NCBI GenBank assembly: GCA_030064795.1
Contig: JASJEI010000249.1
Coordinates: 1 to 15,444, forward strand
Direction of reading: 5' to 3'
DNA from: Pleurocapsa sp. MO_226.B13
Lineage (GTDB): Bacteria; Cyanobacteriota; Cyanobacteriia; Cyanobacteriales; Xenococcaceae
DNA: 15,444 nt
Within the stretch, counting starts at the first letter, position 1; the number at the start of each line of letters is the position of its first letter. Shown here in pieces: positions 1 to 6,769 of the stretch. A program made the translations under genes and the position numbers. Under the pieces are notes generated by a model that had not been told where the DNA came from, did not search any database, and saw only the letters and a list, made by a program, of their open reading frames with translations.

Positions 1-216
1 GGAAAATCGGATTTAGCACTAGCGGACTACAACCAAGCAATTCAACTCAATCCTCAATATGCTATTGCTTACAATAATTTAGGTTTAATACATATGCAAA
101 TGAAAAACACTGAAGAAGCAAGATTAAATTTACAAAAAGCTCAACAGTTGTTCATCTCTCAAAATAATACTGAGTTTGCTGAAAAAATAGCGAATCTCTT
201 AAAACAGTTACCTTAA
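1..216 (+). CDS. TPR-repeat protein, C-terminal end (5' truncated by window)
   Basis: The reading frame is open from base 1 and stops with TAA at 214-216, giving the last 71 residues of a larger protein. Two tetratricopeptide-repeat pieces are visible: the second helix of one repeat (residues 1-18, with the ALADYNQAIQLNP pattern) and a nearly full repeat (about 19-52, with AYNNLG and the EEARLNLQKA helix), then a short helical tail. TPRs are helix-pair scaffolds for protein-protein contacts, and this one closely matches the consensus, so the fold is secure. The partner and function cannot be told because the N-terminal part lies outside the window. No clear hairpin terminator follows the stop. 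Confidence 0.85.
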   Translation, partial: GKSDLALADYNQAIQLNPQYAIAYNNLGLIHMQMKNTEEARLNLQKAQQLFISQNNTEFAEKIANLLKQLP

Positions 217-340
217 AAGTTTGGTGAAATTCATCTAGAGTTTGGTTCGATCCTGTTGATATTATGGAATTTAAGCTCATCGTCGATTCTAACTTTAATC
301 AGTAATAAAAATCGCTCTTTGTTTGAAATGGAAACGGGGC

Positions 341-815
341 GCGCTCGCGAATTACTTCCTTTGACCACAAATATTTTCGAGCTAATTACGGGCGATCGCT
401 TGCCAGCAAATAAAGTCTCAAACAATCTGGTATTTGGTCGAATCATCTCAGTTCAAGATCATAATTTTTCGGGTGGCGATCGCCATCTTCAATCTCTCGT
501 TAACCAACCTGAATCATGCGATCGCGAATTACTTCCTTTGACCACAAATATTGGCGTTGTTGATTACAGGCGATCGCTTGCCAGCAGATAAAGTATAAAA
601 CAATCTGGTATTTGGTCGAATCATCTCAGTTCAAGATCATAATTTTTCGGGTGGCGATCGCCATCTTCAATCTTTCCTGACTAAACCTGAATCATGCGAT
701 CGCGAATTACTTCCTTCTGATCACAAATATTTTCGAGCTGATTACAGGCGATCGCTTGCCAGCAAATAAAGTCTAAAACAATCTGGTATTTTGCCGAATC
801 ATCTCAATTAAAGAT
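341..815. repeat. About 2.7 tandem copies of a ~177-bp HIP1-containing repeat
   Basis: Units start at about 341, 518 and 696 (periods 177 and 178); the third fades out near 815. Each begins with GCGATCGCGAATTAC (GCGCTCGC in the first) and continues through blocks such as CAATCTGGTATTTGGTCG. A full unit carries three HIP1 octamers, for example at 392-399, 476-483 and 518-525. Copies 1 and 2 differ mainly in a short block after ACAAATATT and near the unit ends; copy 3 is more diverged. The flanks 217-340 and 816-865 show nothing else. No gene is supported in 217-918: the longest open frame (256-591) simply translates the repeat. Function unknown. Confidence 0.85.
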
Positions 816-860
816 GAAGATCGAGCAATCTGTTCGCGCTTTGGTCGATCGACAATTAAC

Positions 861-891
861 ACAAAATCCCCCCATCTTTTCAGCGGGGGAT
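861..891 (-). terminator. Probable rho-independent terminator of glgA
   Basis: A 7-bp stem, ATCCCCC at 866-872 with GGGGGAT at 885-891, has a 12-nt loop. Read on the minus strand it is followed by ATTTTGTGT, a moderately T-rich tail. It lies about 28 bp past the glgA stop codon. On the plus strand no T-run follows, so it points to minus-strand termination. Confidence 0.5.
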
Positions 892-918
892 GAGCTTAAC
901 TTAACCGATTAACTGAAT

Positions 919-2394
919 TTACTTAAACTGAATAAACTCGTAAACATTGAGATATTGCGTCCCCGCACTGTGCCAGGAATAATCGTATTCCATCCCCTGT
1001 TGTACTAATTGCTCGAATTCTTTGGGATACTCGTAATACAAGCCGATCGCTCTTTCCATAGCGGATTCGAGAGCGTGGTGATCTGTCTGATAGAAAACGT
1101 AGCCATTACGCTTTTCGGGTGCACGATTTTGGTCGTGATCGCGATCGAATACAGTGCTTACTAAGCCACCAACACCCCGCACAATCGGCACGGTTCCGTA
1201 TTTGAGACTGATTAGTTGAGTCAAGCCACAGGGTTCAAAATTACTCGGCACGACTACCATATCTGCCCCTGCATAAATTAAGTGTGCTAGTTCTTCATTA
1301 AAACCAAGCTCTAAATGTACGTCGGGGTTGTTGTTGAGGAAATGTTTTTCATGCCAAAATCTACTGTTAACGTCCGCAGAAGTTGCCGAACCTAAGAGGA
1401 CAAACTGGGCATTGCGATTTAGGGCATAATAAATGGCATGGTGTACTAGATGTACGCCTTTTTGATCGTCTAGTCTACCAATGTAGGCAATAATTGGCTT
1501 ATTGGAATCTTGAAGTAACAGCCGTTCTCGTAAAGCTTTTTTGTCTTTAGCTTTGCCTTCTAGCTCGTCAATACTATACTGAAAAGGGATATACTTATCT
1601 GACTCAGGATTCCAGACACTATAATCGACACCGTTGAGAATACCGCTAAATTTTTCTTGGTGAATTTCTAAAGTATGTCCTAAACCATAGCCGACATCGG
1701 TAAAGCGCGCTTCCCAGGCATGGTGAGGAGAAACAGTATTAACATAGTTGGAATAGACGATTCCGCCTTTCATCATGTTGAGAGCAAAAGGATTAAAGTT
1801 ATCTCTCAGGCGATCGTAATGAAAATAATATTCGGGACGGTTTAAACCCGTAGCTATCAAAACTTCGTTACCGCAACTACCTTGATGTCTGAAGTTATGA
1901 ATGGTGTAACAGACTCTTTGACGCTCCATACCATAATACTGATACATTTCGTACAGCATGACGGGAACTAAACCAGTTTGCCAGTCGTGACAATGAATAA
2001 TATCGGGTCGTTTATTACTCTTGAGCAAAAATTCCATCGCTGCTTTACTAAAGAAAGCAAAACGCATTGGATCGTCATGACCACCGTAAACATAGCCTCG
2101 ATTAAAAAACTGGTCTTGGCTTTTGGGCTGAATAAAGAAACAAAGCCTACCATGTACCCAGCCACAAAAAACGTCGCATTTAATTTCGCCATCATACCAC
2201 GGTACACCCAGGTCGCGATAAGCATCATGCAATCCCCAGATATGGTCGTATCTCATGCAGTCATACATCGGCAGAATTAATTCAACGCAGTGACCGCGAT
2301 TTTCCAATTCTCTACTCAATCCATAAACTACATCTCCTAAACCGCCAGCTTTGATTACAGGAGCGCATTCGGATGCAATCTGCACGATGTACAT
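919..2394 (-). CDS. glgA: Glycogen synthase (ADP-glucose type, GT5)
   Basis: Transfers glucose from ADP-glucose to the growing alpha-1,4-glucan of cytoplasmic glycogen. The product is 491 aa, full length for the family. Visible motifs are the N-terminal nucleotide-sugar loop K15-A-GGLGD (17-21), HCHDWQ (134-139), NTVSPHHAWEA (219-229), the GRLDDQKG segment (306-313) with conserved R307 and K312, and EPCGLTQ (387-393) with catalytic-region E387. The N-terminal GT5 domain covers about 1-240 and the C-terminal GT domain about 295-470. Cyanobacteria often carry two synthases; from memory, this N-terminus and length resemble the GlgA2-type paralogue rather than GlgA1. The ATG at 2394 has a GAGG motif 8 nt upstream. 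A long upstream gap and a terminator suggest a monocistronic unit. Confidence 0.95.
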   Translation of the reverse strand: MYIVQIASECAPVIKAGGLGDVVYGLSRELENRGHCVELILPMYDCMRYDHIWGLHDAYRDLGVPWYDGEIKCDVFCGWVHGRLCFFIQPKSQDQFFNRGYVYGGHDDPMRFAFFSKAAMEFLLKSNKRPDIIHCHDWQTGLVPVMLYEMYQYYGMERQRVCYTIHNFRHQGSCGNEVLIATGLNRPEYYFHYDRLRDNFNPFALNMMKGGIVYSNYVNTVSPHHAWEARFTDVGYGLGHTLEIHQEKFSGILNGVDYSVWNPESDKYIPFQYSIDELEGKAKDKKALRERLLLQDSNKPIIAYIGRLDDQKGVHLVHHAIYYALNRNAQFVLLGSATSADVNSRFWHEKHFLNNNPDVHLELGFNEELAHLIYAGADMVVVPSNFEPCGLTQLISLKYGTVPIVRGVGGLVSTVFDRDHDQNRAPEKRNGYVFYQTDHHALESAMERAIGLYYEYPKEFEQLVQQGMEYDYSWHSAGTQYLNVYEFIQFK

Positions 2395-2796
2395 ATTTTA
2401 AGCCTCGCTTAATAAAACTTTATATTTATCTATTTTTATTTAAGATTTTAAAACAGAAAATCACTTTTCGCGTTGAGACAGGAGAAAAAGATCGGAATAT
2501 TATTCTGGTTAACTGCCAAGTTACTTAAATTAAGTTGACACTAAAATTTTTACTCCGTAAGTAGGTAAATGATTACAAAATCAAGAAAGAAGATACAAAT
2601 ATTCATACAAAACCAGTTATTCGATCGATACGAACCAGAGCAGATAGACTGGTTATCGAGAGGCAAAAACGATAAACAATTCAAATAGAAACTAGATGAA
2701 TGATTAGAGCGATCGCGCCTTAGCACTAGACGCAATCAAGACTAAAGACAGCTATTGACAAGCAATGGTCTAAAACCTAAGTATAAATTGAGCGGT
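2395..2796. other. Intergenic region between the sugar transferase gene and glgA
   Basis: This 402-bp stretch has no supported gene. It must hold the 5' region of glgA (minus strand), which is AT-rich from 2400 to 2450 but shows no clear -35/-10 pair, and the 3' end of the glycan cluster transcript. One HIP1 octamer occurs near 2709-2716. A 61-aa minus frame (2550-2735) has no recognisable features and looks like chance. No convincing terminator was seen after the sugar transferase gene. Confidence 0.6.
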
Positions 2797-3525
2797 TTAA
2801 TAAGCACCATTATTGCGAGGGAAAATAACTACACCAATAGTTTTATAGATAATCCATAAATCCAACAACCAATTATGGCTAGTTGCGTAGTAAACGTCTA
2901 TTTGAACTCTTTTAGGATAGGGTATGTCGTTTCGTCCCGATACTTGCCACAGTCCCGTAATACCCGGTCTAATTTGCAGCACCGTGTTAATTTTCCGACC
3001 ATACTTAGGCAACTCTTCGGGTACGAGGGGTCTTGGCCCAACTACGCTCATTTCGCCTTTGAGTACGTTCCAAAATTGGGGAAACTCATCGAGGCTAGTT
3101 AAACGTAAAAATTTGCCGATCTTAGTAATTCTGGGGTCTTGCTTGAGTTTAAAACTATCGCGAAACTCTTGACGCATCTGGTCTGAGTCTTGCACGATCG
3201 CTTCTAGCATTTCGTCGGCATTATTAACCATGGTTCTAAACTTAATACATTTGAAAAGCTGATGGTTTTTGCCTACCCTTTGTTGAACATAAAAAATTGG
3301 TCCTTGAGAATTGAGGGCAATTAGTACCATCAAAATTAGATATACGGGAGAAAATACAATTAGAAACAATAGAGCAAAAACTATATCAAATATACGTTTA
3401 GCAAGATTTCCGTTAAAAGTAGAGAGAGATAAACTCAACCAATTGAGATTGAATAAAGAGCGAATACCTTTTCTCACTAATCCCTGTAAAACTTTAACGG
3501 AAATAAGTTGGCTGTTAGCAGTCAT
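2797..3525 (-). CDS. Polyprenyl-phosphate sugar-1-phosphate transferase (Bac_transf family)
   Basis: Family members start exopolysaccharide or O-glycan synthesis by moving a sugar-1-phosphate from a nucleotide sugar onto undecaprenyl phosphate at the inner membrane face. The protein has 242 aa. After a polar N-terminus come KRIFD (43-47), one hydrophobic membrane segment (about 48-70), QQRVG (81-85), KFRTM (95-99), DPRITKIGKFLR (130-141), the SLDEFPQFWNVLKGEMS core (144-160), VGPRP (162-166) and RPGITGLWQVSGR (186-198). It lacks the extra N-terminal membrane helices of long WbaP-type enzymes, so it is the short core form. The sugar cannot be assigned. The start is well supported: AAGGAG sits 4 nt before the ATG. 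It lies 81 bp downstream of the GT4 gene and is likely cotranscribed with it. Confidence 0.9.
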   Translation of the reverse strand: MTANSQLISVKVLQGLVRKGIRSLFNLNWLSLSLSTFNGNLAKRIFDIVFALLFLIVFSPVYLILMVLIALNSQGPIFYVQQRVGKNHQLFKCIKFRTMVNNADEMLEAIVQDSDQMRQEFRDSFKLKQDPRITKIGKFLRLTSLDEFPQFWNVLKGEMSVVGPRPLVPEELPKYGRKINTVLQIRPGITGLWQVSGRNDIPYPKRVQIDVYYATSHNWLLDLWIIYKTIGVVIFPRNNGAY

Positions 3526-3606
3526 CTTACTCCTTCACACATCACACCACACTGTCCAATCATAAAGCTATAAAGCTCGATCGGCTGAAAAATTTCCTTT
3601 AAGGTT

Positions 3607-4749
3607 TTATTTTGTCTGTTTCCACTCTCGATAACAATCTTCGATAAACTGCAAATAGGATTGTTTAAAGATTTTCGGGCTAAACTTATATGCTTGTAAG
3701 CGACAATTTTCTGGCTCGATTTGATTTTGCAGTTGTTCAAATAGTTTTACCGTCTGGACTAAAGCTTCTGGTTGTTGAACGTCAAAAAATAAACCCGTTC
3801 CCGTTTTTGGTTCGACACGAATATCTTTGACTGTTTCTAATGCACCTCCTTTACCGTAGGCAATTACTGGTGTACCACAGGCTTGTGCTTCGACTAGGGC
3901 AATCCCAAAATCTTCGCAAGCTGCATAAACGAAAGCTTTGGCTTTGGTTATGTATTTTTTGACTAGATTATGCGGTTGCCAACCCAAAACTTGAATATGA
4001 GGTTGGGCAAGCTGACGTATTTCTTCTAGTTGCGAACCACCTCCAATGATGACTAAAGGTTTTTTGAGTTGATTAAATGCTTTAACAATTAAGCATATTT
4101 GTTTATAACTTACTAAGCGAGAAATTGTCAGATAGAAATCATCCTTTTCTGGCTCAAACCCAAATTTTTCTAGATCGACTGGAGGATAGATTACTTGGGC
4201 TGGGCGACGATAACAACGCCAAATACGCCTAGCTGTATGTCGAGAATTGGCAATAAAATAATCAACTCGATTTGCCGAGATAACATCCCATTGACGCAAG
4301 CGGTGCAGGATATACCTGGCAATAATGCCTTTGATTCCTTTACCTTGGCGATCGCCTTTTAAATAATCAAAGGTTAAATCCCAAGCATAGCGCATTGGAG
4401 TGTGGCAGTAACAAATATGTAGTTGATGCGGATTGGTCAGGACTCCTTTTGCTACTGCATGAGAAGAAGAGAGGATGACATCGTAATGATTGAGATCTAG
4501 TTGCTCGATCGCGATCGGTAAGAAAGGTAAGTATTTTTGTACGCCATTTTTTGCCAGGGGAAATTTTTGAAGAAAGGTAGTACCGATTTTTCTTTGATAA
4601 AGATAGCTTTGGGGGTTAACTGATTCAAAATCAATCAAAGCATAGAGATCTGCATCAATATGTTGCAAAATTTCTCGTACTACTAATTCTGACCCCCCAG
4701 TAGCTTTGGGAGTTAACCATTCATGTACTAAGGCATATTTTAAGTTCAC
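3607..4749 (-). CDS. GT4-family (group 1) glycosyltransferase
   Basis: A 380-aa cytosolic or peripheral GT-B glycosyltransferase, probably adding a sugar to a lipid-linked glycan precursor. Visible elements are the N-terminal GGSE loop (18-21), HTPMRYAWD (116-124), ANSRHTARR (167-175), the donor-domain start SRLVSYK (210-216) with conserved R211 and K216, and the retaining-GT4 signature EDFGIALVEAQACGTPVIA (279-297) with the paired glutamates E279 and E287. Donor and acceptor are not predictable from these motifs. The start is a GTG (4749-4747) with no Shine-Dalgarno sequence, because the leader is made of heptanucleotide repeats; the ATG two bases upstream on this strand is immediately closed by TGA. 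Context (PMT-like gene before, sugar transferase after) supports a role in exopolysaccharide or surface-glycan assembly. Confidence 0.88.
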   Translation of the reverse strand: MNLKYALVHEWLTPKATGGSELVVREILQHIDADLYALIDFESVNPQSYLYQRKIGTTFLQKFPLAKNGVQKYLPFLPIAIEQLDLNHYDVILSSSHAVAKGVLTNPHQLHICYCHTPMRYAWDLTFDYLKGDRQGKGIKGIIARYILHRLRQWDVISANRVDYFIANSRHTARRIWRCYRRPAQVIYPPVDLEKFGFEPEKDDFYLTISRLVSYKQICLIVKAFNQLKKPLVIIGGGSQLEEIRQLAQPHIQVLGWQPHNLVKKYITKAKAFVYAACEDFGIALVEAQACGTPVIAYGKGGALETVKDIRVEPKTGTGLFFDVQQPEALVQTVKLFEQLQNQIEPENCRLQAYKFSPKIFKQSYLQFIEDCYREWKQTK

Positions 4750-4750
4750 A

Positions 4751-4821
4751 TTAGTAGTTATTAGTTAGTAGTTAGTAGTTGGGAGAGACAAGGCATGCCT
4801 TGTCTGTACAGTAGTTAGTAG
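4751..4821. repeat. TTAGTAG heptamer array interrupted by a 20-bp perfect palindrome
   Basis: Heptamers of the TTAGTAG type run at 4751-4757, 4758-4764 (TTATTAG), 4765-4771, 4772-4778 and 4779-4785 (TTGGGAG), and again at 4815-4821. Between them lies the perfect palindrome AGACAAGGCATGCCTTGTCT (4786-4805). It begins exactly where a heptamer ends, so it looks like a small palindromic element inserted in a short-tandem-repeat array. The array forms the untranslated leader of the GT4 gene. Confidence 0.8.
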
Positions 4822-4856
4822 TTAAGCTTACTACACAAAACCATTAATTGGTTATC

Positions 4857-4884
4857 GGTCATTAGTCATTGGTCATTGGTTATT
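4857..4884. repeat. GGTCATT heptamer array overlapping a gene 3' end
   Basis: Four consecutive heptamers: GGTCATT (4857-4863), AGTCATT (4864-4870), GGTCATT (4871-4877) and GGTTATT (4878-4884). The array runs into the end of the upstream minus-strand gene, so that gene's last residues (ITNDQ) and its TGA stop are made of repeat sequence. Confidence 0.8.
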
Positions 4885-6464
4885 AATTGCCAGGTTGAAC
4901 GATCTGCTCGATCGCCTAATCTAATGTAAGATTCTAAATCTAATCTGTCGATTGCCTCTCGGTTTAGTAATAGATAGGCTGGCTGGTTTTGCCAAGTTTG
5001 TTTTAGTTTGGCATCGTCGGCAGGAACGATGACGCGATCGCTGTAAAAATCTAGAGAAGGTCGAAAATAAGGATAAGCGGTATAGATTTTTTGTTGAGGG
5101 GGTACATACTGCTTGATGATTGTCGCCACAGGTTGGACGGGAAAAGCTTCATTTAATTCCCATAGCCAGTGAGGAGTATTAAATAGTAGCAATAATGCTA
5201 AATAAAATCCCCCAAAAAGGGTGGGGATAAATAAACGCGAAGATGACCAGAGTAAGATTAGCGCGATCGAAAAGGCGATCGCGACTAGTCCTAAAATCGC
5301 AGCTAAATCCGACTCGATCTGACCGCTTAAGAATAAATATAGAGAGCCTAGCCAGCAAATTGCAGTGACTAAACTCAAGCAAATCTTCCAACTCTGAGAA
5401 TATACCTGTTGTTGCCAGGCGATCGCCAAACTATAACCGATTAACAAAGATAACCCTGGATAAATCGGTATTACATACCAGGGTAGTTTAGTCGCCATGA
5501 GTGAAATCGCCAGCAGATAGACCCCACTCCAGATTAAGGTTAGCTTTCCCCAACTAAATCGGCGATTTTTCCACCCTAGTCGAACTCCTCTGGGCAAAAA
5601 TATGAGCCAAGGAAGGCTATATTTAGCGATTTCCAATAAATAATACCAAGGAGGGCTAGAAACCTCGCTAACGGGCTGCCAAATGCGGTTAAAGGTCTGT
5701 TTGCCCAGGTTGATCCCCAAAAACTCTTGACCGTATTGTAAATATTGCAGCAGATACCAGGCGATCGCTGGTGCTACTCCCAAAATCGAGCCGATCCAGA
5801 GATGAGGACTCAGCAGCAATTGAGGATTGTCCCACAGGAGAAAGATAAAGATAATTCCTCCCAGTAAGATCCCCATCATGATCCCTTTGGTCAGGCAGAT
5901 CGAACCAATGCCCACGCCCGTACCCAATAGCCAGCCTCGATTTTTTCTTCCCCGCAGCAGACACCAGACAGCAAAACAAAACCAAAAATTAATAACTCCA
6001 TCCAACATCGCCACTCTACCGTGACGGGCTACAGGCAACAGAGTTAGATACACCAAAGCCGAAAAGATGGCTGCTGCACGAGAGGCAAAAATTTCTCTGG
6101 CGATCTGATAGAGCAAAGGCACGGTAAAAGCCGAAAGCAAGGCGGGAAAAAGCCTGGTACTCCACTCGCTAACTCCAAACAAACTATAGGCAAAAGCAAT
6201 TAACCAATGTACCAGAGGGGGTTTATTCCAATAGGGCTGACCGTAGTTAATGGTAGGATAAAGCCAAGTATCGCTATCTGGAAAACCACGCCAAATATTA
6301 CGGGCTACTTCCGCCACAATACCTTCATCCCAATCCCTCAGAGTCAGATCGCCCAATCCAGAAATATAAAGAGCAGTCGCAGCCAATAACAAACCTAGAA
6401 TCCAAAAGCGATCGCTACTCAATAATTTCTTGCTATCTCCCCATCTTCCCACGGTTTTAACCAA
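4866..6464 (-). CDS. PMT/ArnT-like integral membrane glycosyltransferase
   Basis: A 532-aa multi-spanning protein of the dolichyl-phosphate-mannose mannosyltransferase / ArnT superfamily. These enzymes use a polyprenyl-phosphate sugar on the outer face of the inner membrane to glycosylate lipids, proteins or glycans. The first extracytoplasmic loop carries the acidic motif RDWDEG (43-48), where the catalytic aspartate is expected, followed by NKPPLVHW (80-87). Roughly 11-13 hydrophobic segments span 20-430, including the typical KLPWYVIPIYPGLSLL stretch (326-341). A soluble tail covers 432-532. The frame opens just after a TGA and the first possible start is TTG (6464-6462), with AGGA about 10 nt upstream; a GTG four codons later is the alternative. 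No ATG exists near the N-terminus. It begins 19 bp after the ssb stop, so it may be cotranscribed with ssb. Substrate unknown. Confidence 0.85.
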   Translation of the reverse strand: MVKTVGRWGDSKKLLSSDRFWILGLLLAATALYISGLGDLTLRDWDEGIVAEVARNIWRGFPDSDTWLYPTINYGQPYWNKPPLVHWLIAFAYSLFGVSEWSTRLFPALLSAFTVPLLYQIAREIFASRAAAIFSALVYLTLLPVARHGRVAMLDGVINFWFCFAVWCLLRGRKNRGWLLGTGVGIGSICLTKGIMMGILLGGIIFIFLLWDNPQLLLSPHLWIGSILGVAPAIAWYLLQYLQYGQEFLGINLGKQTFNRIWQPVSEVSSPPWYYLLEIAKYSLPWLIFLPRGVRLGWKNRRFSWGKLTLIWSGVYLLAISLMATKLPWYVIPIYPGLSLLIGYSLAIAWQQQVYSQSWKICLSLVTAICWLGSLYLFLSGQIESDLAAILGLVAIAFSIALILLWSSSRLFIPTLFGGFYLALLLLFNTPHWLWELNEAFPVQPVATIIKQYVPPQQKIYTAYPYFRPSLDFYSDRVIVPADDAKLKQTWQNQPAYLLLNREAIDRLDLESYIRLGDRADRSTWQLITNDQ

Positions 6465-6483
6465 CGGCTTTCATTCCTGACAA

Positions 6484-6692
6484 CTACTCTGGATAGCCAC
6501 TAACTGCATCTGGATCGTTATCTCGTTTAGAACCTAATAACTCCAGGCGATCGACTTTGATTGTCGGACGCGATCTTTGTCCTCCAGTATTCTTATCCGT
6601 CCAGGTTTCTATCTTCAAAGAGCCTTGGACTCCGATTAATTTGCCTTTCTGGACGTAATTTCCAGCTACCTCGGCAGTTTTCCCCCACATTT
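6484..6692 (-). CDS. ssb: Single-stranded DNA-binding protein SSB, 3' exon
   Basis: Encodes residues 50 (last two bases of the codon) to 118 of SSB. It starts with the MWGKTAEVAGNYVQKG segment and continues through KLIGVQGSLK, RSRPTIKVDRLELLGSK and a short polar tail ending SGYPE. These are the middle and C-terminal strands of the OB fold that binds single-stranded DNA during replication and repair. It looks like a stand-alone 68-aa gene because AAATG happens to supply an ATG at 6690, but the N-terminal third of the fold is missing and is found 2.5 kb upstream on the same strand. The usual acidic DDDIPF-like tip, which recruits partner proteins, is absent, as I believe it is in some short cyanobacterial SSBs. 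Confidence 0.9.
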
Positions 6693-6696
6693 AGAA

Positions 6697-6768
6697 TAGT
6701 CGATGGAAATATCACTATTTCCACCTCTAATACAAAACTGTACGTGCAACTTTCACTGCATACAGCTC
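6697..6768 (-). ncRNA. Group II intron domains V and VI
   Basis: Domain V occupies 6768-6735, exactly 34 nt. An 8-bp lower helix (GAGCTGTA with TACAGTTT) contains the AGC catalytic triad. A 2-nt CG bulge follows, then a 6-bp upper helix (TGCAGT with GTTGCA) capped by a GAAA tetraloop. This is the metal-binding active site of the ribozyme. Domain VI follows: a 10-bp helix GGTGGAAATA / TATTTCCATC with GTGA loop, then a 3-bp basal TAG/CTA pairing interrupted by unpaired GA. That A (6700) is the probable lariat branch point. Confidence 0.9.
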
Positions 6769-6769
6769 C

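Noticed and set aside
256..591. 111-aa plus-strand open frame with a repeated RELLPLTTNI peptide
   Set aside because: The peptide repeat only reflects the tandem DNA repeat; there is no Shine-Dalgarno sequence or known domain, and the third copy does not continue the frame.
341..815. Repeat array as a CRISPR
   Set aside because: Units are ~177 bp and similar along most of their length, with no short constant repeat alternating with unique spacers.
2550..2735. 61-aa minus-strand frame between glgA and the sugar transferase gene
   Set aside because: No ribosome binding site, odd composition and no recognisable motif; likely chance.
2755..2787. Plus-strand promoter TTGACA reading antisense into the sugar transferase gene
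   Set aside because: The -35 is perfect, but the sequence 17 bp on (TAAGTA) is poor and TATAAA is 21 bp away.
4751..4884. Heptamer arrays as a CRISPR
   Set aside because: Units are 7 bp with no spacers; these are short tandem repeats typical of cyanobacteria.
5689..5985. Antisense and shifted frames inside the PMT-like, glgA, tex and maturase genes
   Set aside because: These are shadows of clearly coding frames, with no motifs or start signals of their own.
6484..6690. A separate 68-aa gene starting at ATG 6690
   Set aside because: It is the 3' exon of ssb; the ATG is created by chance at the splice junction and the OB-fold N-terminus is in exon 1.
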